From Citrus sinensis (taxonomy: Eukaryota; Streptophyta; Magnoliopsida; Sapindales; Rutaceae), in contig NC_068559.1 of NCBI RefSeq assembly GCF_022201045.2, positions 24,311,501 through 24,375,500 on the forward strand: DNA of 64,000 bases, given 5' to 3'. This document shows positions 21,931 through 35,434 of this stretch, one piece after another (position 1 is the first letter of the stretch; every line of letters starts with the position of its first letter). The position numbers were made by a program, and so were the translations under genes. The notes below the pieces were generated by a model. The model searched no databases, was not told the DNA's origin, and worked only from the letters and a program-made list of their open reading frames with translations.

Positions 21931-24900
21931 TCAGAATCTACAGCAAAGAAGGCCCTGCTTCCACTTATGCTTCCGATAGTGCCTCCGGTCAGCTTTTGCC
22001 ATTCTTACTGGACTACGGTCCCACTCAGTCTGCAATCTGTCAATGCAATGAGGTAAACGAAATGGTTAGTTATGGATCCAATCCATGCACAGTTAGGGAA
22101 TGATAAAGGAATTAGCTTGATAGACTTACATAGGAAAAGCAAAAGAGCGGGTGCTCGTTGTGCTGCTATCTGATCTTAGGGAGATACTGCCAGAATATGC
22201 TACGGGCCCAGAATAACTTATCAGACTGGGTAATGAACCTGCCGCAGAGAAACTTGACTCCCCAAGACCACTGTGAAACTGGCTTGAAACTGATTGACGT
22301 GGAGCATCTTCAAGTCTGGACATTCCTGGAGTCTCAATACGTTGAGAATCACCTATCTGAAGAGGCTCCTCTTTGCCGCTTGCCCCAGGAGCAGAAGCAT
22401 CAAAATCAAACGTGATACTTCCTGTTTCCACCATGCTATTATAGGATGACTTTTCAGCAGTGCTGATTTTTGTTGATTCACTGAGTGCAGAAACCCCATC
22501 AGGGCTTGCCAAGGATGCCTCTTCACTTTTATCATGGGCTTTTTCAGAAGCAGAAACAAGAGTAGGGTTTCCTGAGATTCCTTCCCCACAGCCATTCTGT
22601 GATTCTTCAGAAGCAGAAACAAAATCAGCACCTGTCAAGATTTCTTCTGCAGTGCCACCATTTGCTTCTTCGGGGTTTGCCAATGCTGCTTTTGCACTAG
22701 ATCCCTGCATTCAAATATTTACAATATCCATCATTTTCTCTCTTCCTTCCTCTCTCACATATGCACATATTGATACTTTTCATAGTCAAGATCAAAGGCT
22801 ACTTCTAGCAAAAGGAAGTTGTGAAACTACAAATCATTCGCCCAAAAACTTGCATCAACAAATGTCCCAAAATGTATAGTCACTGTTCTCCAAATATCAA
22901 TTTCAAACAAGTAATAATAGTTTCTTTGTTATTTTAAAAGTTTCACTATTAAGGTCATCTATTTGCAATTATTAAAACACTTTAATGATTGACCTACTCA
23001 TGTTAACATCGAATAATTTCTGTACTGACATAGTTCCCTGTGATACTATGGCTATATTCCAGTCATGAGCTAATGATTTTATTTTCACTGAGAATTTGAA
23101 ATAGCTAGTATAAAAGTCAATAGTCCAATCAAGCTTGAAACGGAGAAAGAAGCACGGGAGTCCCTTAAGCATCAATAAGGAAAGATGACATTATTACACG
23201 AACTGATCCTAAACAGTGGCGGATCTAAAGCTGGGCTACATGGAGCTGTAGCTCAGTCTTGATCAGGAAAAAGTCATTTATACCCCTATATTTTTATTAA
23301 TTTTATATAATAATAGAGTTTTTATTTTGTTTTCATTTATGTCCCTAGCTCAATTACCCTTATATTTTTCATCAATTTTATATCATAGTAGTTTTTTTTT
23401 TTTTTTTCAAATATGTCCTTAATTAATTATATTTTTTTCCAATTAAAATTAGGGACTTATTTTATGAAATGATTAAATTATATATTTATTGAATAGATTG
23501 AAAACATTAGGGGGCTAAAATGTTGTTATTGCTTCAAAAAAATCTAATTAAAAAATATATGCCAATCTAATATAAAATTGTCACTAGTACTAAAAGTATT
23601 TACAAAACAAGACGTAATAGCAATTATCAACATTTTCATAAACTTCTTATGTGAATTTTGAGATTTCATTTAGCAGTTATAATAACTAAGAGGAAAAGTT
23701 AGAAAATAAAATTTAAGTATTTTGAGAAGTTTTTAATAAAAGAATTATCGGCATCTGATCCTTCATCAGAGTGCCTACCCAAAAAACAACGACACTCAAA
23801 AATATTTTTATTGGATGAGTTTAGTTTATTATTGAAACTTTTGATTAATAATATATTTATAATTTTAAAAGATGAATAAATTCTAGTTGTTTAATTTATT
23901 TAAGCTTGATAATTAAGTACTTGACTTCAAACATTAAAGTTTTACTTTCGAATTTTAATTTATTGTTATTACATGTATTGATTTAATTTAGCTTAAAATT
24001 CTTAATTGATTTATTAATCCTTATATAATTACATGTTATTATAGGTTGAAATGTCAGATTCCATAATTGAAAAAATAATGTTTTAGCCTGGGATTATATA
24101 ATTTTTTGAGTCCGCCCCTGATCCTAAAGGAAATCCATTAGTGTATTGGAGGTATCCTGCTTAGCAACTCCAAAGCAAGTTTTGACTGGGATATATACAT
24201 ACATACCTGGAAAGACTCTTTTTCAGCGTCAATCTCATTACCAATGGCAGATTTGGAGAGGGAGTTTTTTGTGCCCACATTATGCATTGAAAGCAAATCT
24301 CCAAGTAAGAACAGCTTTCTAGACACATCATTTGTGTTCTCCTCCGTTGCATCATCCTTAACATCCCCTGCCGGCCTCAAATCCTTAGAATCACATATAT
24401 CATCAATATCCTCATCAGAATCACTTTCCTGTGAAGAACCACATCGATTGACGATATGCTCATCAGAATAATTTTCTGCAGAAGATTTCAGTACATCTGG
24501 AATAGGGATAACAGAATTCTTGGATTCTTCCAGCAGTTCACTATTTCTGTCTTCCTTAGGAGGCAAGAAGGAGCGGACACTCTTCCCAACATCACTCTCA
24601 AACAAGATCCTGTCATGAGAATGTACTCCCTCATCAATGCAAATATCCTTGACATGGTATGTATTCTCTTTGTAACAAACGATTAACTCTGGCAGTTCAC
24701 ATTCTGTAACACTTTTGTCCATATAAAAAACCGGCTCTCGAAATGACTCCATTTCTCCACAAGAATGAGAATTGGGTGATTCCAGGTCTTGGACATTCTT
24801 TTCATTATCTTTTGCTAAATCATTTAAACTTGTAGAACGTTCAAGCTTTCTCACTGTACAACCATCTACATCATTTGTGACATGTGGTAAACGATCTGCA

Positions 24901-24989
24901 ACCCCCTCATTGGAATTTGAAGCAGATATAGCTCCAGAATGTTTTGAATCTGGCTTGTGGCTATGGCCTAGAGTTAAATGGGGAAACAA
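21931..24989 (-). CDS. gar2-related protein (annotated as 18S pre-ribosomal assembly gar2-like)
   Basis: Coding exons in order: 24989-24207, 22704-22130 and 22036-21931, giving 487 aa when started at the first Met (MFPHLTLGHSHK); the frame is open slightly upstream, so the true start could be earlier. Most of the protein is low-complexity and acidic (SQESDSDEDIDDICDS), with Ser-rich blocks. The conserved part is the C-terminus: FAFPILQTEWDRSPVRM, a stretch with RRHYRKHK, and a final CCRF. That tail identifies the plant gar2-related family (At2g03810 type). The gar2 name is historical; no RNA-binding domain is visible and the function is unproven. Intron 1 (22705-24206) holds a hAT-type insertion. 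A non-coding exon at 26589-26533 (AG acceptor, GT donor) probably belongs to the 5' UTR. Confidence 0.82.
23214..24120. mobile_element. non-autonomous hAT-type element (907 bp) in the gar2-related intron
   Basis: The element begins CAGTGGCGGA and ends TCCGCCCCTG, so its terminal inverted repeats are CAG(T/G)GGCGGA. It is flanked by perfect 8-bp direct repeats ATCCTAAA at 23206-23213 and 24121-24128, the target duplication size of hAT transposons. The interior is AT-rich and has no ORF. It lies within an intron and is expected to be spliced out. Confidence 0.85.
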
Positions 24990-26600
24990 TTGTTCACTAT
25001 CTGAAACTATATTAAAAATATTTAATTGCTGAGAACTGTAAATTCGAAAAAGGAATTGACAGATAAAAGGAAGATCAAATCAATTACGAACTTGCAGGTA
25101 AAAAACTCATGAATTTCATCCCTAATTTTCCAATCATAAAATACAGATAAACACATATTCAAAAACAAAAAAGAGACCATGTTATTACCAAATTTCATGA
25201 TTCACATGGACCGAGAAAGATAGGGAAGGTCTTCACATCTACTACTATGAGTGATGTCTTTCAGAACACAGAATTTAGAAAAGTGCAAGCCAACCCTGAC
25301 TACAAAAACACAATACAATCAAATTAATAAGCAACTTCAACTTCAAATCTTTTGGGCAAAAAATTCTTAACCAGAAATTGTTAGCATTTACAAAAAGCTG
25401 AAGCAGAGGAAGGATCTATCAGATAATAAAAAAATGGTTGCTCAAAAGCTAATTAGCCTCATATCAACCAAGCTTCAAATGTATTAGCAACAATCAAAGC
25501 ACTGCACAATCCTGAACAAACATACAGCAAATAAAAATACAGGAAGATCAAAAAATGGATTGGGTACAAAATAATAAACAAAACTCAAGGATTAGCATCC
25601 GGATAGTAATGCAGAATTCTAAAAGATAAACCGGTGCAAACGCAGAACATCTGAATTTTACAGTAACAATAATTGCAAAACATTTTGTTAAACAATTAGA
25701 AACTAAAAGCATGAGGCATTGCCCGCGCCGGGGGGGGGGAGGGGGGGGGGTGGGGAAACCATAATCAACCAGAAATCACTAGAAATACTCACCTATTTCC
25801 AACTGACAGGTCAAAAGTACACAACCATGCACCTCAATCATTGTTTTTCACTTTTTGTCAATTTAAAACATAAAAAGAATAAAAAGGCAACATGATGAGC
25901 AGTATTAACTGAGCAGCTTTAACACATAAATTTATCATGAAAAGTTACCCTATCCGCTGAGTTCTCAATCTCAAAGTCAAAAACAAAACTAGAATTAGAA
26001 GAAAAGCAGAGCTCAAGTTGTCCTCCTCTACCATGTACATATACAATATTTTATACGAGCTACTGTATGGCTATTAGCTGTAGAAGGCGAATAATTATCC
26101 AATTATACACACCAAGAACAGTATTAGATTAATAAACTCAGAAAGGTAGTTCCAAATCCAAGAGCATTAGGCTAAGCAAAAGGAATCTTAAGTCTTGTCC
26201 TCAATTAAACAAACAGACAAGAGAAAAGTTTTGAACTTTACTAAAGATTACATAAACTTTCAACAGCTAAATCATAACCCAAATTTTAAAATCTCAATCA
26301 ACAACCGATATGGCCCTCCGTTGACAAAACCAAACACCATCTGTTTTGTTTGCTAGCTCCAAACGGATCTAACCCATAACAGTTAAAACAAAATTTAAAA
26401 AAATTCAGTACCTTATTCGAAAACTCACAAGAGAAAATTCCAGATAAGTTTCATCTTCATCTCATGAAACAAACACCGTAGAAAGCAAAACAAGAGTACT
26501 GCTAGAGATCTACAGCAGATCCATTCAAGTACCTTTCAGTTAGCTAAAGAGACTGGCCTCTTGCTCCCCTGGGATTCTACTCACAATCACTGCACAAAGA
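24990..26600 (-). other. 5' UTR introns of the gar2-related gene
   Basis: Non-coding. It contains a G-rich run at about 25730-25755 (nearly uninterrupted G) and the probable 5' UTR exon 26533-26589. A first untranslated exon likely lies near 26700-26960, where purine-rich leader-like sequence occurs. No other gene is seen. Confidence 0.5.
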
Positions 26601-26638
26601 TTAACAAACATAAATAAGCAATAAATATGCATACAAAT

Positions 26639-26640
26639 TA

Positions 26641-26680
<40 letters not shown>

Positions 26681-26684
26681 TATA
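26639..26684. repeat. poly-A plus (TA)n microsatellite
   Basis: A run of about 20 A residues followed by TA dinucleotide repeats. Confidence 0.9.
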
Positions 26685-26999
26685 GGGGAGGAAGGGGAAG
26701 AGGAAGAACCTTAGGAGGTGATAAGGAGGTACAAATAACAAGAGAAAAGAAAAGGGTATTGAAATTGAAATCTGAATGCTTATGCTTGAAAAAAGAGGAA
26801 GGTGAAAGCGAACATTGAAAGAAAAAGAGTAAATAAATGAAAAAAGTGGGAAAGAAATTAAAAGGAGTGAGTGAGTTGTAATAATCAAAATCCCAGTAAA
26901 AAGGTCAACTGCAATTAATATTAGAGAGAGAGCATCAAACGGCTCTTTGCAGTTTATAGTGAAGTGAACCCCCCTACCTCTTTATTTACATTAATTATC

Positions 27000-29900
27000 A
27001 AACCCCACCTCAACAGAACATAAAACATTTCACATTAAACCCTGACCCCAAAAAATTTAAATAAAAAGAAAATAAAAATTCCCCCCCTTACCAGCTTCTC
27101 ACTTTCCCGCTGAACAAACAGCAGCAACATGAGAAAAAAAAATTTGTATCCCGATCTACCCAATAACCCAAAGGCGTGTTTTTTACCAATATGCTGAAAA
27201 GCTTGCTTTCTGTTTTGTTTTGAGTTTTGTTTTTTTTGGGGTTATTTTTAACTTTCTTGATCCTTATTGTCGCACAGAACTGTTTGCTCTCCTGGTTTTG
27301 TCTTTGTTTTGTTTTTGTCGTTGAAGGGCTTGAGCCCTTGAAGCTGATGATGACAAACGATGTCGTATTAAAACGAACAAAAGTCAACTGCGTATGTGGG
27401 TGAGTTGTGTTGCTTGTCGCCGGAGACTTTGTTAGAGTGGCAATTGGTAATTGATCTAAAATGAGAAATTTTGTATTTGGTTATTTGTTAGTGGCTGCCT
27501 GCCTTGCCTGCCTCTGTCAGTACTAATCAGTTCGTTGAGATCTTGAGCTGGCTGCTGGCCCCTCTCTCTCTCTCTCTGTTACTCTCTGTAACCATTTTTA
27601 TCTTTTTCTTTATATATTTTTTTAATTATTGTCTATTTTACAATTCTTTTGTCTCAGGATCAACAAAATCGTCCCTTTTGATTTCTGTCAGCCTTTTTTT
27701 TTATCATCTATTTGTTTAAAAATAAATAAAATAATTCATTGGGACCCATGTGAGCGCTACTGCTTTCAACTTTCGTCCTCCCCACTGACTCTACTGGTTT
27801 GAATCAAAATCTCGTTCTATCCTGTGAGCATGAATTTTGCCGTTTGATCTTATTACTCTTGATGAATTGTGGTTAAAAGGCAATGCAAATTAATAAAATT
27901 TTATTATGGGACGTAACTGCACACGTATTGAGCTTCTATTATATAGTGTTATGAGCTCCGCAGCTCAACTCTCTTTGATGAAAATTGACATGCTCGTAAT
28001 CGTGCATCTGATCATAATACATATTATAGCATAATAATATTTAGGAGAAAATTATGGTGCAACGGTGATGCCGTGTAACCGTTGCATCCAGTTGTTGGAT
28101 TCTAATAGATCCATCCATGTAAGTGGATCCAAGAATACAACGATGATACTGTACCGTCGTTGCACCGTAGCCGAACCCAATAATTAAGCTATGACGTACA
28201 ATATCCTTAATTCCTATAGAAACAATAGTTTATCATGATTTACTTTGACTAACAACCCGTATTAATTAGGCTATATTTATGAGAATGAAGGGTGCGATTG
28301 CACTATTATACACCGTCCTCTATTGTCATCACGCTAAAGACATTAATTATGATTTGTTCCAACCAGCCGCCCATCCCAAAAGAATATAAATGCGAATGTG
28401 AAATTCATTGTATCAATCAGGGTACGTTTAATGTGAAAATCTACTCATTTAATACGATTCGCTTCAAATAACTTCCTACACTACGATGTATTTATGAAAA
28501 TAAAATATACTATAACAGTTATATCACATATTTTTTTATAAAAACAAAAAAAAACAAAATAATTTAACGTGATTCACTTTTATTGGCCGTGTATTTCCCA
28601 ACTATTATCTTTGAAAGTGAAATATTAAAAGTCAATTAATATCTAAGGGGGGAAAAAAACTATTTTCATAACATAGCTTTTTTATTAATAATCATCATTA
28701 GCAAACATTTTTAGACCAAAAATGAACAAAATTCGATTTGTTAGGTGGGATTAATTGACTAATTATGGTTATGGTTTAGATTAATATGTTGTTTGAAGTC
28801 AGCGCAAGCATGCAGATTGGAGCTGTTTCTAAAAGGGACTGGGAAAGCGATAGCATAATCACATGATCTGGATGGTTGATAGGACTGCACGCGTACCTTA
28901 TGCTAACGTATACTGCGGGTCCATCGAGGGATAAGGAATGATGTAAGGTAAACGCAACACGTGTGGATGATAACTGATGAATGAATGATGCGGTACAGTT
29001 TGGACTCACATATGACTTCGATCCGCAAGCAAAATATAGGGCTACGGGCCCACAAAACGAAGCGAATGTATGATATATCATATGACTGATGGGACCAATA
29101 ATGAAGACACACTTTTAAACAGTTTCAAATATTAAAAATATAATAAAAACACATTATAATTAATATAAATATCTTTAATGCGTGTTTTTTGAAATATTTT
29201 TTTGACTTTTTAATGGCTTTTATTTTCGAAAAGAAAAGAAAATGAAATTCAAGTTTGAATTATAATGAGATGTTTATTTTTTCAACGTGAAGAGAGTTTT
29301 TTAAATCACATTAAAATATAAAGTTAAGAACATCATTTCATTCAATATCTTAAAAGTAATATTTTCTCATCAATAATACTACGGATACAAAGTTTGAATA
29401 CAAAACCTTATTATTTTATTTAAAATATTGTTTGAAAGTTCTCAACTATACATTTTTTCAAAAATAGTAAAAAAAAAATTGTACCTACTTATAAATAAAA
29501 TAATTGGGCATGATTTTTTTATAAGAATTATGTTAACATTAAGTAAAAATGGAGTTGGTGCACAATTAATATGTATGTGTATGGGGGAGTAGAAGATAAT
29601 CGTAGCAAAAATTATTTGATGCATGGCATGGTCTATGCAAGTAGAGTAGGTAAGGTAGGTAGGTGGGCAGGCTTCAATCTTTTGATGAGTCTGACTCGAA
29701 GTAGCTCTTTCGTGTACATGGAAGTTGTTGTTGTGGTAGTAAATTTAGCGCCACAATCTTACTTTTGATTTTGTTATTGTTTATTTGTACAATACATACA
29801 CAAACATATATTGGAATGTAACCAAAACGTGCAATAATGATAAACATTCTCAAATGTTAACCCCAAAATATGACATTAATTTTTAAAATATCTGCGGACA

Positions 29901-31109
29901 GAGTGCGCAGTTTTAGTTAATTCAAATCTCAAAAATAATGAGGAGATTTAAAATTTTTTTATCTTAAAGTAGTTAAATTTTTCTTATTTCTACAAATGTA
30001 TAAACGTATAAAGTAATATGAAAAAATCGATCACATGATAATTTTTTTGTTTAATCTTCTTTATATATATTTTTTTAATTCATCTTAATATTTTATCAAG
30101 CTTACAAAATTTTTATAGCTATTTTTATTTTTTGCACAAGGATTGTGAAATCGGCTAAAACCCATAAATTCAGAGTAAGCTTTTTGGGTAAATGTAAAAT
30201 TCTTTTTATTGAATGAAAAAATTAAATAACATAGTAAATCATATGAACAATGATATTTTAATTTATGCGCACATCCATTTATTAAAAAAAAAAAAAATTT
30301 GTGGCTCTCCTCCTCCTGCCATTAACAGTATTAAAAGTAAAAGAATAGTTAAAGTACGTAACCGAGTGGAACGTTGAGTAGCAGCAGTTCATTTCTGTTG
30401 CTTGCCTTGATTAACAATTCGTGATCAATATTTAATTATATTATCATCTTCTTATTATTAAAATCAATTGAAGATGGGTACAGAGTCAGTGATTTTGACC
30501 TAAACCCAATAAAAAAAAAAAAAAAAAAAGTTAGAAAGGCCTTTGCATGCATGGGGATCCAAAGTGAATTCTCCTGGTTGGACGGTTCGGTAAATTAAAT
30601 TATACATCACAAAGATCAGTTTCCCTCCCATGTTCCCATTCTTTCATTACACATAAATCTAGGGCAAGCCCGAGTTTCGCCTTCACATGCAATCTACCAA
30701 AAACATTATAAAAAAAAATGTTAACGATTGTATTGTATAAAACTTATCCCTTTGGTAAGTCATACAAACTGCCCAAGCATATGATTAAGAGGCTAATCCT
30801 GTCAATTTCTTTGATTTGGGGGTAAGTAATAATTAATGATGTTTACTCCCTCATCTGCCTTGCCAGAAACAAATGTGCAAATTCAATTAATAGATCATTT
30901 GTGTTCAGGTAGTTCATAAGCACGATGCCCACTTGTCATCCAAATTGGGTCAGCCAGGTGTAGGATCCGATCATGTCAAGATAAGTTTCGCATGTGAGTA
31001 AACCTTTGACAACTCTTCTTAGTTGGAATAGACTTATAGATTTAATTTTAAATGGACGACACTGAGACAGATCACATACTAATTGTTATTGTTAGTATTA
31101 ATATAAATA
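27000..31109. other. intergenic, no gene recognised
   Basis: AT-rich spacer upstream of the gar2-related gene. It contains a (CT)n run near 27560-27577 and the foldback at 28055-28171. Short ORFs here have low-complexity products and no family resemblance. Confidence 0.6.
28055..28171. repeat. small foldback repeat (MITE remnant)
   Basis: The left end GGTGCAACGG and the right end CGTTGCACCG are inverted copies, and similarity continues inward over about 50 bp on each side (CCGTTGCATCC versus ACAACGATGA). The whole sequence can fold into an imperfect hairpin. Confidence 0.5.
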
Positions 31110-31589
31110 AGGGTTATTATCATTTCACTACTTCAAAAATTATCAAATATCAAATGACTACAACAAGTATTGTCTTCTATCATTTTTTTATTATATATTT
31201 ATAAAAATATCATTTTACTATTTTTCCGTTATAATCGTTAGTTGACCAACAAAATACTAATTTCATCCTTCATGATTAAAAAAAATACTTAAAACTTATT
31301 TACAAAATAAATTTATAATATATTTATTAAAATAGACATATAATACCAAAATAATGCTTTTTGTTGGAATTATGATATATGGATTAAAAATTTATCTTAT
31401 TATTATTTTAATCATGAAGGGTAAATTTAATATTTTATTAGTCAACTAACTGGTCAACTAATAATTGTAACGGAAAAGTAATAAAATGATATTTTTATAA
31501 AAATATAGTAAGAAAATAATAAGAGACAATATTTATTGTAGTCATTTAATATTTAATAATTTTTAAAATAATAAAATAATAATAACCCT
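31110..31589. mobile_element. 480-bp foldback MITE
   Basis: Long terminal inverted repeats start AGGGTTATTAT and end ATAATAACCCT. The arms stay complementary over well over 100 bp, including the inverted pair AAATGACTACAA / TTGTAGTCATTT and the GTTAGTTGACCA / GGTCAACTAA region. Flanking 7-bp direct repeats ATAAATA lie at 31103-31109 and 31590-31596. There is no coding capacity. The superfamily is uncertain because the duplication is A/T only. Confidence 0.75.
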
Positions 31590-32481
31590 ATAAATAATAT
31601 AATTCTAACCACCAAATTTATACCTCAAGTTGAAAAGAAGGGTTTGTCCGACACTAATGAATCAGATCATCAATAATGATCATCATTCACCTAAGGAAAA
31701 ACAACAATAACAATAATAATAATAATGAGAATATCTTGTCTGAAAAATTAACCGCACTACCTGAGATTTTAAAGTGCTTAATGCATGAATAGGATTTGTC
31801 TTTTGGAAGGAAGTGAAGACACAAACAGACACAGGCTGCATCGAAACGACAAAACCAAACAAAATTGACAGAAGCCGATTTATGTGACAAGGTTGCCTGG
31901 CACCTTTGCTTGCTTTAAATAGGCCACTGTGCTCTTAATTTGAGTCTACGATATTTGACAAATGGACACTGCACATCTTATGAAAGTGGAACTGGTCGGC
32001 CGATACGAAGCTTACAACTCAATACCGTTACTTTTTCTATTTACTATTTTAGTCCCTTTTTTTTTTGTCGAATTTGTTTTGGATTTTACTTGAAAAGAAC
32101 ATGAGATGAGACCTGAGGATGACCCGCTACTAGGGGTGGGCGCGGTTCGGTTCGGTTCGGTTTTTTACTAAATTTTTCATAATCGTTCGATTACGATTAT
32201 TTTAAAATCATAATCGCGATTAATCAAATTACCGAAATAATCAAATACTCGATTAATTGAAATGATTCGATTCGGTTCGGTTCGATTATTTCGATTATGG
32301 GCCTATTTTGGGCTTTTTTTAAATTTAAAATCTTAAATTAATAAATCTACCACAAACATAAAAAATTAACAAATCAAAAATCAAAATATGTCTCAAATAA
32401 TGTTCAATAACACATAACATATTCAAATAACACTAATATGTTCAAATAACAAGTTCAAATCAAAATAAATCATAATCCCAA

Positions 32482-34691
32482 TTACTCCTCAGCTGCTTGT
32501 TCTTGTTGAGCTACTATTGGCCTACCAAATTCTACATTAACAAATTAAACAAAAATATTAGAATGATTAGTTAAGAGTGAAATAACTAAAACAACATATC
32601 AAAATATAGTAGTAACATATTACCTGCTTCAATAACTTCATAGAATTCAGTTTCCTCCTGAGTAGGTTGTATTATCCGTTCTCCTAATAGAGTTGAGCGA
32701 AGCCAATTTTGAGTGCAAATCAATGACTCAACAGTTTTATGAGTTAAAGAACTTCTAAAAGGATCAAGAACACGCCCTCCTGTGCTAAATGCTGATTCCG
32801 AAGCTACAGTAGACACTGGAATTGCCAAAACATCCTTGGCAATTTGAGACAAAATTGGATACCTATGCCCATTCAACTTCCACCAAGTCAAAATATCAAA
32901 ATGGGCATCACTAGTACTCTCATTAGCATCCGTCAAGTACTTTTCAACATCATTTTTCGAACTAATGTCATCATTTGAACTTTGCTTCATCATTTTGAAA
33001 GATGAAAAAAGATCAATTGACATTATACTACTACTAGCACTAGCACCACCACCACCACCACCACCACCACCACCACTACTACCATCATAGATATCACCAC
33101 AACAAACACCACCACTATTCCTCACATCACTCCCACCAATATAGCTATTATATAGCTTCATCAACAACTCCTTAATGTTAGATTTCAATTCTTCAACCTT
33201 CCTAGATTCATACATGTTACTAAAACAAAATGTAACAAACTCCAATTTACATCTAGGATCAAGCACATTTGCTACAAATAATAACATGTTAACCTGATCA
33301 AAAGAATCACCCCAATATTTGGCAAACTTTTGTTCCATTTTTTCGGCCATTTTTCTTAACAAATCATCACTAGAAGTAGCAAGTGACTTCAAATGAATTA
33401 GAACTCTTGCCATTTCATTTAAGTAATCATTGGAAGTGACATTAAGAGAGCTACTAAATTTCAAGGTCACACAATAAAAAACCGATAAAAAATTGACTAA
33501 CCTCCTTGCATTTCCCCAATCATCATCGCTCGGTGGCCCCTTCCTCTTCTTTTCACCCTCCTCCTCAACAAACCAATTAACATAATGTCCATCATCTTCC
33601 TTCATCCTATCAAATGCTTTTTCAAACACAACCGCTTTATGCAACATCAAATATGTTGAATTCCATCTAGTAGGCACATCCAACACCATAAGCCCTCCAT
33701 ATGAGATTTTTTCCCTATCAACACATGTTTTAAACTTTTGCAATCTTGCTGGAGAGGATCTAACATATTTTACTGCATTGCGAATACTAGCTATTGAATG
33801 ATTCACCTCCGCCAACCCATCTTGCACAATCAAATTTATTATATGTGCTGAACACCTCACATGCATATATAAACCATTCAAAATCATTGAATTCACACTC
33901 CAATTTGCTAACTTCTTCTTCACATAAGTTATTGCAACTTTATTGGCACTTGCATTGTCCACTGTAATTGTGAACAATCTCTCAATCCCCCAATCAATCA
34001 AACACGTCTCAATTAGCTTCCCAATACCATCTCCTTTATGATTAGCTATAGGTGTGAAACTAAGAATCCTTTTGTGCAACACCCACTCCGCATCAATAAA
34101 ATGAGCAGTAATGACCATGTAGTTAGACATTTGAATTGATGTCCACGTATCTGTGGTAATACACACCCCCTGCTTGCTTGCACCCAAGACACTTTTTAAC
34201 AACCCTTTTTCATGCTGATACAATTCAAGAATATCCCTTGTAATTGTTCTTCGCGATGGCACATCAAATCTTGGGCAACAAGTTTGCATAAACTCTAAAA
34301 ATCCTTCGGCCTCCACAAAGCTAAAAGGTAATTCATCCTTGACGATCATCTTCACAAGTGCCATTCTACAAGCCTCTTGACTAAATCCGCCACTAACTTT
34401 AACAACTCCATCATCTTTATCTTTTCCCTTTTGACGGAAAAGTACTTGTTGCTTCGGATCCCCTTCAACCTTTACATCTTGATATGACCTACATCTATCC
34501 AAATGATTCTTCAAATTAGTGGTATTTCCTCTATTAGCTGCAAAGGTTTTACGGCAATGATGACATTTTCCTTTGTTTCCACAAGGTAGTTTGGTAAAAT
34601 GAGCCCAAACATTTGATCTCAAAGGTATTTTTCTTTTTTTCCCATCATCAACCTCCACCTCTTGCACTTCCTCCTCATCATAATTTTCCAT
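32482..34691 (-). CDS. hAT transposase (zf-BED / RICESLEEPER-like)
   Basis: Exon 1 is 34691-32624 and exon 2 is 32531-32482. The GT-AG join gives 705 aa ending AAEE; without splicing the frame ends at 32586. Residues about 25-70 form a BED zinc finger (CHHC...HLDRC). The RNase H-like core shows TTDTWTS and TITVDNASANK, the two Asp positions of hAT transposases, and LDVPTRWNSTY with the conserved Arg-Trp. The C-terminal dimerisation domain (about 600-680) is complete, with WWKLNGHRYPILSQIAKD and ASESAFSTGGRVLD. A poly-Gly run (about 545-555, from CAC repeats) sits in the variable insertion. It is expected to cut and paste its own element in the nucleus. Domesticated RICESLEEPER/DAYSLEEPER genes are related, but flanking TIRs and duplications mark this as a transposon gene. 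Confidence 0.93.
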
Positions 34692-35269
34692 TCTTCACAA
34701 AAAATCAACATCACAGCAGCAACAAATCAACACAACAGCAGCAACAAATAAAAAGAACCTGATGCTCAATAATTTTACTAACTAATATCAATTGTACGCA
34801 CATAGAACAATATATGTACAAGAATTGATTCCCATATTCATTGATAAATATAGACTCCTTAATTAATGCACCGAATCAGTGTACAATTTGAGCAACTAGC
34901 TGGCTAGGTAAAGTTGTATAATCAAAATTTCATGAATTAAAAGTAGTAAATAACAAAACATCTGTAAAGGTGGCTTTAAGCTCTTTTATTAATTTTCTTA
35001 TTTTCCAAAGATCAGAGATCCCTGGAGAATGTTAAAGGTTCATATAATATGATGTTAACAACTAAGAAGTGTGACTTTTGTCTCTTATTATTTATTTATT
35101 TATTTATTTTTATTATTTTTTCTGGCCGTGGTTAGAACTTAGAACTGCTATCTATGAGTTGTAGCTGGTCAAGTTGACATCTTGCCCATCACGTGGTGTT
35201 TTCAATTAACTCAAAGAATGTAAATTGTCCATTCTGAATTTAGAGAACGAACGACCTGGTGGCACATAC

Positions 35270-35434
35270 CCGGTCTAGCTTGAGAGCTTCAAGATATGCA
35301 GCGTCTTGTTCTTCTCTTAGCTGACGATCTGCTCTTATCTTTTCTTGTTCCTTGGCCCTGGCTCTTGTCCTTTCTTCCTCCTTTACCGGAGCACCAGCAC
35401 CACCAAAAGCCAATCCTTGTTCCTCTACTGTTCT
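35270..35434 (-). pseudogene. captured UBX/FAF-like gene fragment inside the hAT element
   Basis: Reading the minus strand, an exon-like segment runs from a TTGCAG acceptor to a CGG|GTATGT donor and encodes RTVEEQGLAFGGAG, then KEEERTRARAKEQEKIRADR and QLREEQDAAYLEALKLDR. The (L/I)REEQDAAY(x)AL sequence is the signature of the UAS-to-UBX linker of FAF1/FAF2-like and plant PUX10-type proteins, which recruit CDC48 to ubiquitinated cargo. The UBX fold itself is absent. Splice signals at both edges show that genomic DNA, not cDNA, was captured. The family call is from memory of the motif, so the exact parent gene is uncertain. Confidence 0.6.

Noticed and set aside
27088-27387. 99-codon minus-strand ORF
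   Set aside because: Low-complexity Lys/Asn and Phe/Cys runs from simple sequence; no family and no splice context.
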